Assembly: GCA_033721915.1 (NCBI GenBank) | Contig: JAWWAC010000003.1 | Coordinates: forward strand, 62,001 to 126,000 | Direction of reading: 5' to 3' | Origin: REBR01 sp033721915 | GTDB taxonomy: Bacteria > Pseudomonadota > Gammaproteobacteria > Pseudomonadales > Oleiphilaceae | DNA: 64,000 bases | In this document: one piece after another, positions 26,617-35,841 of the stretch | How positions within the stretch are numbered: the first letter of the stretch is position 1 | Layout of the letters: each line of letters opens with the position of its first letter | Position numbers and translations under genes: made by a program | The notes under the pieces: generated by a model | What the model was told of the DNA's origin: nothing | Seen by the model: only the letters and a program-made list of their open reading frames with translations | Databases searched by the model: none

Positions 26617-27372
26617 TCAGCCGCCGCTGTAAGCCTGCCACAGCAGCCGCAGTGCCAGCAGTGTCAGGGCGATATTGAAAAGCCGGTGAAAGCCGTGATC
26701 GCTGATACGCCCCAGCAGAGCCAGTCCCAGGCGGTTGCCGGCCAGGGTGGCCATTACCATCAGAACCACAAAGCCCAGCCAGTCCATCAGCACAAATCCC
26801 AGGCTGCCGAACAGGACGGCCTTGGGAGCATGCTGCAGTGTCATGGCGGTGGCAAAGGTGGCGACGGTGGCGAATCGTGGCTGTGGGATCTGTTTGATAA
26901 AGGCCGCCACCAGCGGCCCTGTGGCCCCCAGAAAGAGGCTGGCACAACCGGTCAGGGCCGCGGCCAGCGCGATACCCACGGGACCGAACACTGCCCCGGG
27001 CAGTGGCGGGCCCCAGCACAGCCAGAGCACAAAGAGGGCAATGCTCAGCTGCCAGAGTGAATCCGGCACCTGCACCAGAACCAGGCTGCCCAGCCAGGCC
27101 CCCAGCAGGGTGCCGGGGGCAAAGGCCAGTATCACTCGCCAGTTGATCTGGCGCCAGGTGAGGGTGGCGCGGCTGATATTGGAGCCCAGCTGCACCAGCC
27201 CGTGCACCGGGATCAGAGCGGCCGGTGGTATCACCAGCGCCATCAACAGCAGCAGTACCAGACCACCACCGGCGCCGAACAGTGAGGTGATCAGTGCGGT
27301 GACCGCGGCGGCAGCCATCAGCAGGGTCACCAGCAGTGGGCTGAGTTCGCCCGGCAGGCTGAAAATTTCCAG
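26617..27372 (-). CDS. TauE/SafE (TSUP) family permease
   Basis: Membrane protein of about 251 residues with seven or eight hydrophobic segments, of the sulfite exporter TauE/SafE family that moves sulfonates, sulfite or other organic anions. Family features include FGAGGGLVLLLLMALVIPPAALIPVHGLVQLGSN. The frame has no ATG at its head: the first standard start is GTG at 27330, but AGGAGG at 27380-27385 sits 7 bases before an in-frame CTG at 27372, and the residues from there (LEIFSLPGELS) look like a TauE N-terminus. I therefore extend to 27372. Substrate unknown. Confidence 0.8.
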   Translation of the reverse strand: MEIFSLPGELSPLLVTLLMAAAAVTALITSLFGAGGGLVLLLLMALVIPPAALIPVHGLVQLGSNISRATLTWRQINWRVILAFAPGTLLGAWLGSLVLVQVPDSLWQLSIALFVLWLCWGPPLPGAVFGPVGIALAAALTGCASLFLGATGPLVAAFIKQIPQPRFATVATFATAMTLQHAPKAVLFGSLGFVLMDWLGFVVLMVMATLAGNRLGLALLGRISDHGFHRLFNIALTLLALRLLWQAYSGG

Positions 27373-27560
27373 AGGTCAGCCTCCTGTGATCATCATGAGA
27401 GTATTGACGGTGCCTCCCGCTGTTGGCGAGAGCGACTGGCGACAAGGGGGGGGGGCTGCCCCGGCCCCTGGCCAGCCCGGCCAGCGGCTTGTGGCAGATT
27501 TCCGGAGCAATTCAGTGTAATGCAACCCGTCTGTCCGGGCCAGCCGACGCAGCGGGCTCC

Positions 27561-28414
<854 letters not shown>

Positions 28415-28418
<4 letters not shown>

Positions 28419-28831
28419 GGTTCGATATCCGTCAACAGAATCACTTCCGGGTGCCCCGCTTGGGAGAGATCCCGGAAGCGGGCCTCAAGGTCGCTCATGG
28501 CCAGATCCTGGTGGGCGCCCACCCGCAGGCGACGGTTTTCATCGTATTCCGGCAACCGGTCGCCAAGCTGGTCGGCACGGATGGGCTCGCCTTTGTGCTG
28601 CAGGCTGCCATCGGCGGCAATCACCAGGTCCAGCCGTGGGTTGCGCTCAGTGGCGCTGGCGGCGGTCTGGGGCAGCGGCGGCACCGAGTCCTGCATGATC
28701 AGCCCCAGAATCAGGAAGAACATCAGCAGCAGGAACACCACATTGATCAACGGCAGCAGCCCGTCCTCAAGACGGTCCGTCAGCCCCTCATCGGGGCGGG
28801 TGTGGGGGGGCAGGAAAGAGGGCAGAGTCAT
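28415..28831 (-). CDS. exbD: ExbD/TolR family protein (second copy)
   Basis: Single-span inner-membrane protein of 138 residues. The membrane helix includes the family's charged start (EDGLLPLINVVFLLLMFFLILG), though the usual channel Asp of the DxxF/DVVF motif is replaced: the segment reads INVVFLLL. The paralog upstream keeps the Asp. A periplasmic domain follows with VIAADGSLQHKGEPI. It overlaps both neighbours by 4 bases. Part of the Fur-boxed ExbB-ExbD-TonB complex. Confidence 0.85.
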
Positions 28832-29232
28832 GGCGACTCCCGTTCGCCATCAAGGCGTTGCCACAGGGGCTCGAGATCCTGGCTGCGGATTTTCCCAAGC
28901 CAGAGTGTGAATTCCGACAGGGGCACGGATTCGGCGGTACTCAGGCGCACCGCGTCGCCACGGTATTGCGCCAGTTTCTGCTCCACGCCCTCGGCGTCCA
29001 GGGCCTCCCCCTGCCACAGCAGGCGCCGACCGCTGCCGATGTGCAGCCGTGCCGGCTCTGTCTGTTCACTGGGGCTGGTGCTGCGCTCAGAGGCCGTGTC
29101 CAGCTGCACCAGACCCATGGGCGTGAGTCGTGATGTGAGCATGAAAAACAGCAACAGTATAAACACCACATCAATCAGTGGTGTCAGGCGTATGGGCAGT
29201 CGGCGGTGAGGGCGTGGTTCAAGCCATTGCAT
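28828..29232 (-). CDS. exbD: ExbD/TolR family protein (first copy)
   Basis: Proton-channel subunit of 134 residues. The N-terminal helix has RLTPLIDVVFILLLFFML with the essential membrane Asp, then a periplasmic domain. ATG 29232 is used; a longer frame to 29301 lies inside exbB. It overlaps exbB by 14 bases and the second exbD by 4 bases. With ExbB it converts proton flow into work on TonB. Confidence 0.9.
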   Translation of the reverse strand: MQWLEPRPHRRLPIRLTPLIDVVFILLLFFMLTSRLTPMGLVQLDTASERSTSPSEQTEPARLHIGSGRRLLWQGEALDAEGVEQKLAQYRGDAVRLSTAESVPLSEFTLWLGKIRSQDLEPLWQRLDGERESP

Positions 29233-29959
29233 GGTTCTGGGCACTGTCCCTGGCCGGGGATTCACTGGCGGAATCGGCAAAACCTTCCCGGGAGTCGCCA
29301 CTGTCGCGGGCTCTCAGAGTGTCCGGCGACTGGAAAATGCGCACCAGGTAATCGTTGATATGCTGCTGTGTGCGGCGCAGCCGGAACTCCAGCCAGGCGG
29401 CCAGTGCGGCAAAGGGGATGGCGATGATCAGGCCGGCGGCGGTGGTGGAGAGGGCCTCATAGATGCCACCACTCAGTTCGCTGGGGTTGGCCTGGCCTTC
29501 ACTGCCGGCCATGGTGCTGAAGGCGGTCATCATGCCCATCACGGTGCCCAGAAGGCCCAGCAGGGGTGCCAGTGCCGCGATCACCTCGATCAGTTTCAGT
29601 GGCGATTCAAAGGGCGCCACCAGACGCTGTGCCCGCCGGGCCAGTTCCTCGCGCAGCATTCCGGCGCTCTTGCCCTGCTGGCGGCAGGCCATGGCGAAGG
29701 ACAGAAGCCCGGCCAGTGGGTTGCGCTGGGCCTCCAGCTGGCGCCGTGCCTGTACCCCCTCGCCATGGCACCACTGCACCACGGCCTGCTCAATGGGGCG
29801 GGTGGGGCGCGGCGCAGCGACCACCATCAGGATAAACGTATAGAGGGCCGCCGCCAGGCCAATCACAGAGAGGCTGAGCAGTACCGCCATGGCGGGGCCC
29901 CCCATGGCCAGAAGTTCCTGAAGCGGGGCGAGCAGGCCGGCTTGTTGCGAGCTTTCCAT
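29219..29959 (-). CDS. exbB: ExbB/TolQ family proton channel protein
   Basis: Inner-membrane protein of 246 residues with three helices: about 20-45, 135-160 and 175-195. Family motifs are visible: IEVIAALAPLLGLLGTVMGMM and IYEALSTTAAGLIIAIPFAAL. ATG 29959 replaces a longer frame to 30004 that starts in the promoter region. First gene of the exbB-exbD-exbD-tonB operon, preceded by a Fur-type palindrome at 30003-30021. Confidence 0.92.
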   Translation of the reverse strand: MESSQQAGLLAPLQELLAMGGPAMAVLLSLSVIGLAAALYTFILMVVAAPRPTRPIEQAVVQWCHGEGVQARRQLEAQRNPLAGLLSFAMACRQQGKSAGMLREELARRAQRLVAPFESPLKLIEVIAALAPLLGLLGTVMGMMTAFSTMAGSEGQANPSELSGGIYEALSTTAAGLIIAIPFAALAAWLEFRLRRTQQHINDYLVRIFQSPDTLRARDSGDSREGFADSASESPARDSAQNHAMA

Positions 29960-30002
29960 GATCCGAAGACCTGTGTGAGTGTGGACGGGGAAATAAAAAC
30001 CC

Positions 30003-30021
30003 AATGATAATGCTTATCATT
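30003..30021. promoter_or_regulatory. Fur box upstream of exbB
   Basis: AATGATAA-TGC-TTATCATT is a perfect 8-3-8 palindrome that closely matches the Fur consensus (GATAATGATAATCATTATC). It lies 44 bases before the exbB ATG, inside the probable promoter, so the TonB operon should be repressed when iron is plentiful. Confidence 0.88.
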
Positions 30022-30110
30022 AATCAATGAAAGCCGCACCGGCCAGGATCCTGGCCGGAAGCCGTCTACTGCGGTCAGGCAAAACGGACAGGCTGTCCGG
30101 TGTTCACGGG

Positions 30111-30473
30111 TCAGCCGCGGGGGTCCTGGCCACAGGGGATGCAGCCATAGCGCTTGCGATAGCGCTGCCTGGCCCAGGCAAAATAGACCCTTTCCGCCAA
30201 CTGGCGGATGCCTGGCCATAACAGGGGCCGAAACAGAGGACCGTAAGGGGTATGGGACCAGGCGCGGACGTTGGCCGGCAGCCCCACCAGCCAGTCACCG
30301 CTGCCGGTCTGCAGATGCAGCAGGTACAGCAGTTGCTGGTTTGGTGGGCGTTGTGGATCGGGCGCCAGACTGTGGATGTCCAGCAGTTGCAGGTGGTTAC
30401 CCCGCAACCGCTCCAGGGTGCGCATTTCCCGCTGGCAGAGGGGGCACTGTCCGTCGTAATAGAGCGTATCCAT
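30111..30473 (-). CDS. DCC family thiol-disulfide oxidoreductase (DUF393)
   Basis: Small thioredoxin-like protein of 120 residues with the defining N-terminal DGQCPLCQREM (CPLC active site, residues 10-13) and the C-terminal RYRKRYGCIPCG. Family members are predicted redox proteins; substrates are unknown. ATG 30473 has GGAG 7-8 bases upstream. It is upstream of, and in the same direction as, the Fur-regulated operon but separated by the promoter region. Confidence 0.9.
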   Translation of the reverse strand: MDTLYYDGQCPLCQREMRTLERLRGNHLQLLDIHSLAPDPQRPPNQQLLYLLHLQTGSGDWLVGLPANVRAWSHTPYGPLFRPLLWPGIRQLAERVYFAWARQRYRKRYGCIPCGQDPRG

Positions 30474-30526
30474 GGCAACTCCGGAATTGGCAGATACCAT
30501 GGATACGCCGTGGCGGCTGGCCTGGC

Positions 30527-31201
30527 TCAGTGCAGCTGGCTGTGCAGCTCCCCATTGAAGTGGGCTTTCTCGTCCAGTTTCTCGGTGACCGAGTCGATCA
30601 GGTCCAGATACATGTTGGACTCCTTGAAAGACGCCGGTGTGGGGGCAAAGACATCACCCAGGTTGGGCTGCATGGGGGTGTCGGCGTCCGGCACCGTGTC
30701 TTCGCGCAGCTGGGTAAGCTCGCGCAGGTGGGTGACCATGCCACGCTGCTCGTCCCGCAGCTGCTCATAGGCCCGGAAATGCAGGCGCCCCGGTGTGCCG
30801 ATCTGCACAATCAGCGTATCCAGAGACTCGTCCCGGCCCTCGTGCTGCACCGTGGTCCAGGCGGAGAAGTACAGCAGTACGGCCGGCGCATCCAGTTCTT
30901 CGCGGATGGCACGCAGTGCGTCCTGCCAGCCCTCGGTCTCCTGCTCGTCCTTCAGTCCGCCCAGGACCAGCTGCACATGGTTGTTGCCGTCCGCCAGCAC
31001 AATGGCGGTAGGAGGAACATCGTATTCGCCCAGTATTCCGGCATGGGCCAGGGTTATGGCATCTTGCATCCATTTGTTCACGGTGACCTCCCGCTCTTGG
31101 CACAGGTTCAACTTCAACTTATGGGATCCGGTGTTTGTGATGCGTACGGTTATCTGTGGGCCCTCGCTGGTTGATGGAACAGTTGACGGTATTTTCAGCA
31201 T
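30527..31201 (-). CDS. Hypothetical protein (224 aa)
   Basis: Unrecognised cytoplasmic protein with no signal peptide or membrane helix. The N-terminal half is beta-rich (PQITVRITNTGSHKLKLNL), the middle contains AVLLYFSAWTTVQHEGR, and the C-terminal third is charged and helical (FRAYEQLRDEQRGMVTHLR). ATG 31201 has AAGGG upstream and gives a sensible N-terminus. Neighbours are a DCC protein and a DUF6279 lipoprotein in the same direction with 50-90 base gaps. No function is proposed. Confidence 0.7.
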   Translation of the reverse strand: MLKIPSTVPSTSEGPQITVRITNTGSHKLKLNLCQEREVTVNKWMQDAITLAHAGILGEYDVPPTAIVLADGNNHVQLVLGGLKDEQETEGWQDALRAIREELDAPAVLLYFSAWTTVQHEGRDESLDTLIVQIGTPGRLHFRAYEQLRDEQRGMVTHLRELTQLREDTVPDADTPMQPNLGDVFAPTPASFKESNMYLDLIDSVTEKLDEKAHFNGELHSQLH

Positions 31202-31293
31202 AGTCCCTTTGCCAGTGATTCTCGACCCCCCTGAGCAGAGTCTGTGAGCCGGGCCTCTTATAGAAGCCCGGCAATAAGGGCCGACCGGAGCCA

Positions 31294-32136
31294 TCAGCCG
31301 CAGGAAAGACTCTCCAGCAGGGATTGCCAGTCTGCCAGTCTGGCATCCAGGTGGGCCATCTGTTCCCGGTCTGCACTCCTCAGCAGGTTGGCCGCCAGGG
31401 TAATGCCCTGCTCACGGGCCCAGGCAGACTGCTCCGCGTAGCCCGGGCTGTACAAGGCCCGGGGGGATTCCAGAAGCTGTGCCAGCTGCACTGAAAACCG
31501 GCTCTCCTGGTCCCTTTTTTCCAGGGCAGCAAACAGCTCACCCTGCCAGCGATAACGGTTGTCCAGCCAGTTCTCATTGTGGTTGCCCAGGGTCTGGCTC
31601 CAGTTTCCAACCAGTGACCGCTGTTGGTCGTTAACCGGGCCGAACAGCTTTTCGAGGCGCTCGATCAGTCTCTCCTGCCGCTCTTGAATCTGGTCCTCAA
31701 GGGCTGGTTCCCGGTACTTTTTCTCCAGTTCGCGGTTTTTCTCCGCCAGATTTTCCCGCAGACTCTCCACCTGACTGTCGTCCAGAGTGGCCAGCAGCTC
31801 CGCTGCGGCAGGCGCCATCCTTTGCGCCAGACTCTGGTAAGCTGCCTGAGCCTGTTCCAGCCAGCCGGCCAGCTCTGCCGCCGTTGGTGGTGGTCCGCCA
31901 AGCTCTTCACGGAGTTGCTGCAACGTCTGGCTGTAACGGGGCATTTCCCTGGCACAGTGCCAGTCACGCAGTGACTGAACCCGGGAGCGCATCAGCCCTC
32001 GCTGGCCGCGGTCCAGTGGCACATATTCCCGTGCCACCCAGGGAGCCCACCAGCCGATCTGGTGGTAGGCCAGGCGGGTACTGCTGCAGCCGATCAGGGA
32101 CAGGCTGAGCGTTACCAGTAAGAGAATGCGGAACAT
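31294..32136 (-). CDS. DUF6279 family lipoprotein
   Basis: Lipoprotein of 280 residues with signal and lipobox LSLIGC (Cys17). After a short STRLAYHQIGWWAPWVAREY segment with LDRGQRGLMRSRV, the rest is a long alpha-helical, charged domain (LRENLAEKNRELEKKYREPALEDQ). This matches the DUF6279 pattern; its function is unknown. Probably attached to the outer membrane facing the periplasm. Confidence 0.8.
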   Translation of the reverse strand: MFRILLLVTLSLSLIGCSSTRLAYHQIGWWAPWVAREYVPLDRGQRGLMRSRVQSLRDWHCAREMPRYSQTLQQLREELGGPPPTAAELAGWLEQAQAAYQSLAQRMAPAAAELLATLDDSQVESLRENLAEKNRELEKKYREPALEDQIQERQERLIERLEKLFGPVNDQQRSLVGNWSQTLGNHNENWLDNRYRWQGELFAALEKRDQESRFSVQLAQLLESPRALYSPGYAEQSAWAREQGITLAANLLRSADREQMAHLDARLADWQSLLESLSCG

Positions 32137-32255
32137 GAGGCAATGGGTCCTTTAATGAGCAGGGCTATCTGTTTTTTACGTACTTTTTGCCATTGCAGCC
32201 CAGGCCGCGGATGTCACCCGGCTGCACGGCCCATCCACAGTCACAGGAACCCGGA

Positions 32256-33377
32256 ATGAGTCATCCCGGTAAATCCCGCAGAAAGGCCACGGCTGTCTGG
32301 ATGATACTGGTCGCCGCTCTGGCGGCCGGTGCACTGGCACTGCTGGCAGGGGGGCACCCTGTTATGGCGCTGGTGCTGCTGGCACTGGCGCTGTATTGCC
32401 TGGGTCAGTGGCAACGCAGCCGTCTTTTTCGGCTGGACCCCGGTCCATTGACCCTCAGCCTGGCACCGGACCCGGGTGCGCTGCAGGGGGATGTGGCGGG
32501 CCGAGTTCAGTCGGATAATCCGCAGATAACCGGTGGGCGGCTGTTTTTCCTTCTGCGTTGTGTTCAGGTTCAGGAGCGGTACAGGGGCCATGTCATTGAG
32601 CATCGTAAAGTCGTGCGCTGGCAGGCGCGACAGCCGGCGTACCCGATCACCCGTGACAATGGCGTGGATCTGCATTTTCAGTTTTCCCCGCCACCCGGCC
32701 TGGCAGGCAGTGAAGCGAAACCCGGTCTGGAGGAGGACCGGTGGCAGCACTACCACTACTGGGAGCTGGTATTGACCGGCGACCTGGACGGGCGGCCACT
32801 GGCCGTGCAGCGCTTCCGCCCCAGTGTGCAGCCCGGTGACGCCACGGCAGAGACGCCGCTGCCGGAGTCCTACCGCAGTGACAGGGCCCGTGAGGCCGAT
32901 CCGGAAAACGGATTGCCAGAGGCGCTGAAGGCGCGGCTGGCCCTGGAGGAGACCGATGAGGGGCTGCAGTTCCGTGACGCCGCCTCGCCACCCCGCCTGG
33001 TGGCACTGGCCTGCGCGGCTCTGGCGCTACTGACGGGCTGGCTGGGAGGGCTCTGGCTGGCCCTGCTTCCCGGTCTGGCGGCCCTCTGGCTGATGGGCCG
33101 CCTGGGGCGGATCTGGCTGCGTCCGGGTCAGGCCACGCTGATCCGGCACTGGTTTGGTCGCCCCCTTTATGCCCGTCATGGCCCCCTGACGGAATCCCGC
33201 CAGCTGGAGCTGACCCCGCTGCTGGTGCCGCCTTTGCTGACGGGCGGAGAGCCCCGCTATCGCCTGTCTCTCAAGGGGGAGGGCAAGCAGATTGTGCTGG
33301 CGCGGGATCTGCGCAGCCAGGAAGAAGCCGAGGCGTTGCGGCGGTTTATTGCGCGCCAGATGCATTTGTCCGGCTGA
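32256..33377 (+). CDS. Hypothetical integral membrane protein
   Basis: Protein of 373 residues with two N-terminal helices (about 13-33 and 37-52), a beta-rich extramembrane domain (about 65-215), two further helices (about 247-290) and a cytoplasmic beta-rich tail. The arrangement resembles DUF3592-like membrane proteins, but I do not recognise it firmly. ATG 32256 has AGGA 8-9 bases upstream. It is divergent from the DUF6279 lipoprotein and alone on its strand. Confidence 0.65.
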   Translation: MSHPGKSRRKATAVWMILVAALAAGALALLAGGHPVMALVLLALALYCLGQWQRSRLFRLDPGPLTLSLAPDPGALQGDVAGRVQSDNPQITGGRLFFLLRCVQVQERYRGHVIEHRKVVRWQARQPAYPITRDNGVDLHFQFSPPPGLAGSEAKPGLEEDRWQHYHYWELVLTGDLDGRPLAVQRFRPSVQPGDATAETPLPESYRSDRAREADPENGLPEALKARLALEETDEGLQFRDAASPPRLVALACAALALLTGWLGGLWLALLPGLAALWLMGRLGRIWLRPGQATLIRHWFGRPLYARHGPLTESRQLELTPLLVPPLLTGGEPRYRLSLKGEGKQIVLARDLRSQEEAEALRRFIARQMHLSG

Positions 33378-33446
33378 GGTCCGGGCCCCTGGCGAATCTG
33401 TTACACTACAGCCCCTGATTTTTCACCCTTTCATTACGCCAGAGAG

Positions 33447-33887
33447 ATGTTCATGGCCCGCTTAAAGCTTGATTTCCCGGACGATGTCTTCCAGTTCAGC
33501 ACCGAATTGCCGGTGCGGATCACCGACATCAATGGCGCCAATCACCTGGGCAACGACGCCCTGATCTCCATGCTCTCGGAGGCACGGGCCCAGTACCTGG
33601 TCAGTGCCGGCATCGAGGAAACCCGCCGCGACGGCACGGGCATTATCGTCACCGATCTGGCCACCATGTATCAGTCCGAGTCCTTCTTTCCGGAAGTCCT
33701 GCGTTTTGAGGTGGGCATGATGGATTTCAACCGGTACGGTGGTGACTTCGTGTTCCGGGTCAGCAAGGCACTCAGCGGCCAGTCCGTGGCGCTGGCCAAG
33801 TACGGGTTTGTTTTCTTTGATTACGAAAACAAGAAGGTGGTCCCCATGCCACCCGGCTTCCGGGAAGCCTTTGCCGACCCGGTTTAA
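33447..33887 (+). CDS. Hot-dog fold acyl-CoA thioesterase
   Basis: Protein of 146 residues (144 if the second ATG at 33453, better spaced from AGAGAG, is used). It has the 4-hydroxybenzoyl-CoA thioesterase-like pattern: FSTELPVRITDINGANHLGN (where D-x-x-x-HLGN takes the place of the usual D-x-x-G-HVNN), then a long helix and RFEVGMMDFNRYGGDFVFRV. It probably hydrolyses an acyl-CoA or acyl-ACP. It stands alone, with a 168-base AT-rich gap to the BCCT gene. Confidence 0.8.
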   Translation: MFMARLKLDFPDDVFQFSTELPVRITDINGANHLGNDALISMLSEARAQYLVSAGIEETRRDGTGIIVTDLATMYQSESFFPEVLRFEVGMMDFNRYGGDFVFRVSKALSGQSVALAKYGFVFFDYENKKVVPMPPGFREAFADPV

Positions 33888-34055
33888 ACCCATTAATTGG
33901 GTAATGACTTGCTTTTTATTAGTAAGTCCTCAAACTGATAGTGTTAAACATGCTTAATAATTGTCGTTCTAAGCGTCTTTATATGGCGATTTATGAGGCA
34001 CTATTTATCCGCAAAATTTATTGAGTACCTTTAATCCAATCAAGGGGGAGTCCCA

Positions 34056-35633
34056 GTGAGCGAGAAAGGTAAAGACGAGTACCAAACGGACTACGTCCCT
34101 GGACAGGACAACATCAGTCCCTTTGGCCTCGACCTGCATTTTCCGGTTTTTTCTATCAGCGCTGCGTTAATTCTGGTGTTTGTGGTGGGCACTCTGATGG
34201 TGCCCGAACTCGCCAAAGAGATACTGGACGGGGCCAAGTGGGATGTCATTGCCGCCTTTGACTGGCTGTTCCTGTCGGGGGCCAACGTCTTTGTGCTGTT
34301 CTGTCTGGCCCTTCTGTTTCTGCCGGTGTCGCGGGTTCGTCTGGGGGGACAGGACGCCAAGCCGGAATTCAAGACCCTGTCCTGGTTCGCCATGCTCTTC
34401 GCCGCGGGCATGGGCATTGGCCTGATGTTCTGGGCCGTTGCGGAACCGGTCGCCTATTACACCGGCTGGTATGAAACCCCAATGGGGGTGGACGCCAATA
34501 CCGGTGATGCCCGCGCCATGGCCATGAGTGCCACCATGTTCCACTGGGGGCTGCACCCATGGGCCATTTACGGCGTCGTCGCACTGTCGCTGTCCTTTTT
34601 TGCTTTCAACAAGGGCATGCCACTGTCCATCCGCTCCGCCTTCTTTCCCCTTCTGGGTGACAGGGTCTGGGGCTGGCCCGGCCATATCATCGACACCGTG
34701 GCGGTGGTGGCCACCCTGTTCGGCCTGGCCACCTCACTGGGCTTTGGTGCCCAGCAGGCGGCTTCCGGCATCAGCCTGCTGTTTGATATCAAGGATGGTC
34801 TCAATACCCAGCTGGCCATTATCGTGGGTGTTACCTCAGTGGCGCTGGTCTCGGTGATGCGTGGCCTGGATGGTGGTGTGAAGGTGCTGAGTAACATCAA
34901 CATGGTGCTGGCCGCTTTGCTGCTGCTGTTTGTGATTGTCTTTGGTGCCACCATGGACTTCTTTACCGGCCTGTTCAGCACCACGGCCGGCTACCTGGGC
35001 AACATCGTTCCACTGAGTCTCCCTTTCGGCCGTACTGATGAGGCCTGGATGCAGGGCTGGACGGTGTTCTACTGGGCCTGGTGGATTTCCTGGTCCCCCT
35101 TTGTGGGCATGTTTATCGCTCGGGTTTCCCGGGGCCGTACGGTCCGCGAGTTCCTGTTGGCGGTACTGATTATCCCCACGCTGATCACCATCGTCTGGAT
35201 GACCGCCTTTGGCGGCAATGGCCTGGACCAGGCCCAGAACGGTGTGGGTGAGCTGGCGGATGGCCTGGGTAGCGATACCTCCGTGGCCCTGTTCCATATG
35301 CTGGCGGAACTGCCATTGGCCAGTATCACCTCCTTCCTGGCAATCGTTCTGGTGCTGGTGTTCTTTGTGACCTCCTCGGACTCCGGTTCGCTGGTGATCG
35401 ACAGCATCACCGCCGGCGGCAAGCTGGACGCGCCACAGGCACAGCGTGTGTTCTGGGTGGTGGTCGAAGGCCTGATCGCCGGTGCCCTGCTGTTCGGCGG
35501 CGGCGATGACGCACTGGGCGCCCTGCAGGCGGCGGCCATTGTCACGGGTCTGCCGTTCACCATTGTGCTGTTGCTGATGTGCGTCTGCCTCTACATGGGG
35601 CTCAATCAGGAGCGCAAGCTGAATAACCTCTGA
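34056..35633 (+). CDS. BCCT family transporter
   Basis: Betaine/choline/carnitine-type transporter of 525 residues with 12 transmembrane helices. Family marks are GMGIGLMFWAVAEPVAYY and the Trp-rich WTVFYWAWWISWSPFVGMF, followed by ARVSRGRTVREF. Members usually import glycine betaine or related osmolytes with sodium or protons. GTG start at 34056 has GGGGGAG 6 bases upstream. The preceding 168 bases are unusually AT-rich and hold the promoter. A strong terminator follows. Confidence 0.93.
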   Translation: MSEKGKDEYQTDYVPGQDNISPFGLDLHFPVFSISAALILVFVVGTLMVPELAKEILDGAKWDVIAAFDWLFLSGANVFVLFCLALLFLPVSRVRLGGQDAKPEFKTLSWFAMLFAAGMGIGLMFWAVAEPVAYYTGWYETPMGVDANTGDARAMAMSATMFHWGLHPWAIYGVVALSLSFFAFNKGMPLSIRSAFFPLLGDRVWGWPGHIIDTVAVVATLFGLATSLGFGAQQAASGISLLFDIKDGLNTQLAIIVGVTSVALVSVMRGLDGGVKVLSNINMVLAALLLLFVIVFGATMDFFTGLFSTTAGYLGNIVPLSLPFGRTDEAWMQGWTVFYWAWWISWSPFVGMFIARVSRGRTVREFLLAVLIIPTLITIVWMTAFGGNGLDQAQNGVGELADGLGSDTSVALFHMLAELPLASITSFLAIVLVLVFFVTSSDSGSLVIDSITAGGKLDAPQAQRVFWVVVEGLIAGALLFGGGDDALGALQAAAIVTGLPFTIVLLLMCVCLYMGLNQERKLNNL

Positions 35634-35655
35634 TCCAGTACAAGGTCAAGACCTG

Positions 35656-35682
35656 AAAAACCCCGCCACGGCGGGGTTTTTT
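35656..35682 (+). terminator. Intrinsic terminator after the BCCT gene
   Basis: AAAAACCCCGC-CACG-GCGGGGTTTTTT is a strong stem with a 6-T tail, 23 bases after the transporter stop. Confidence 0.93.
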
Positions 35683-35841
35683 CGTGTCCGGGGGGTGGAT
35701 TCTGACACCCCGTGGCGGCGCACTGGGTCCGCCTGCCGGGCCATTGCGCCCCGGCGCCGGACCGGCGGGGCTGTGCGGCCGGCCCTGGCGTTGCTATAGT
35801 CGGGGTCTGTATCACTCTCATTCAAGACAGGATTTTCCGTT

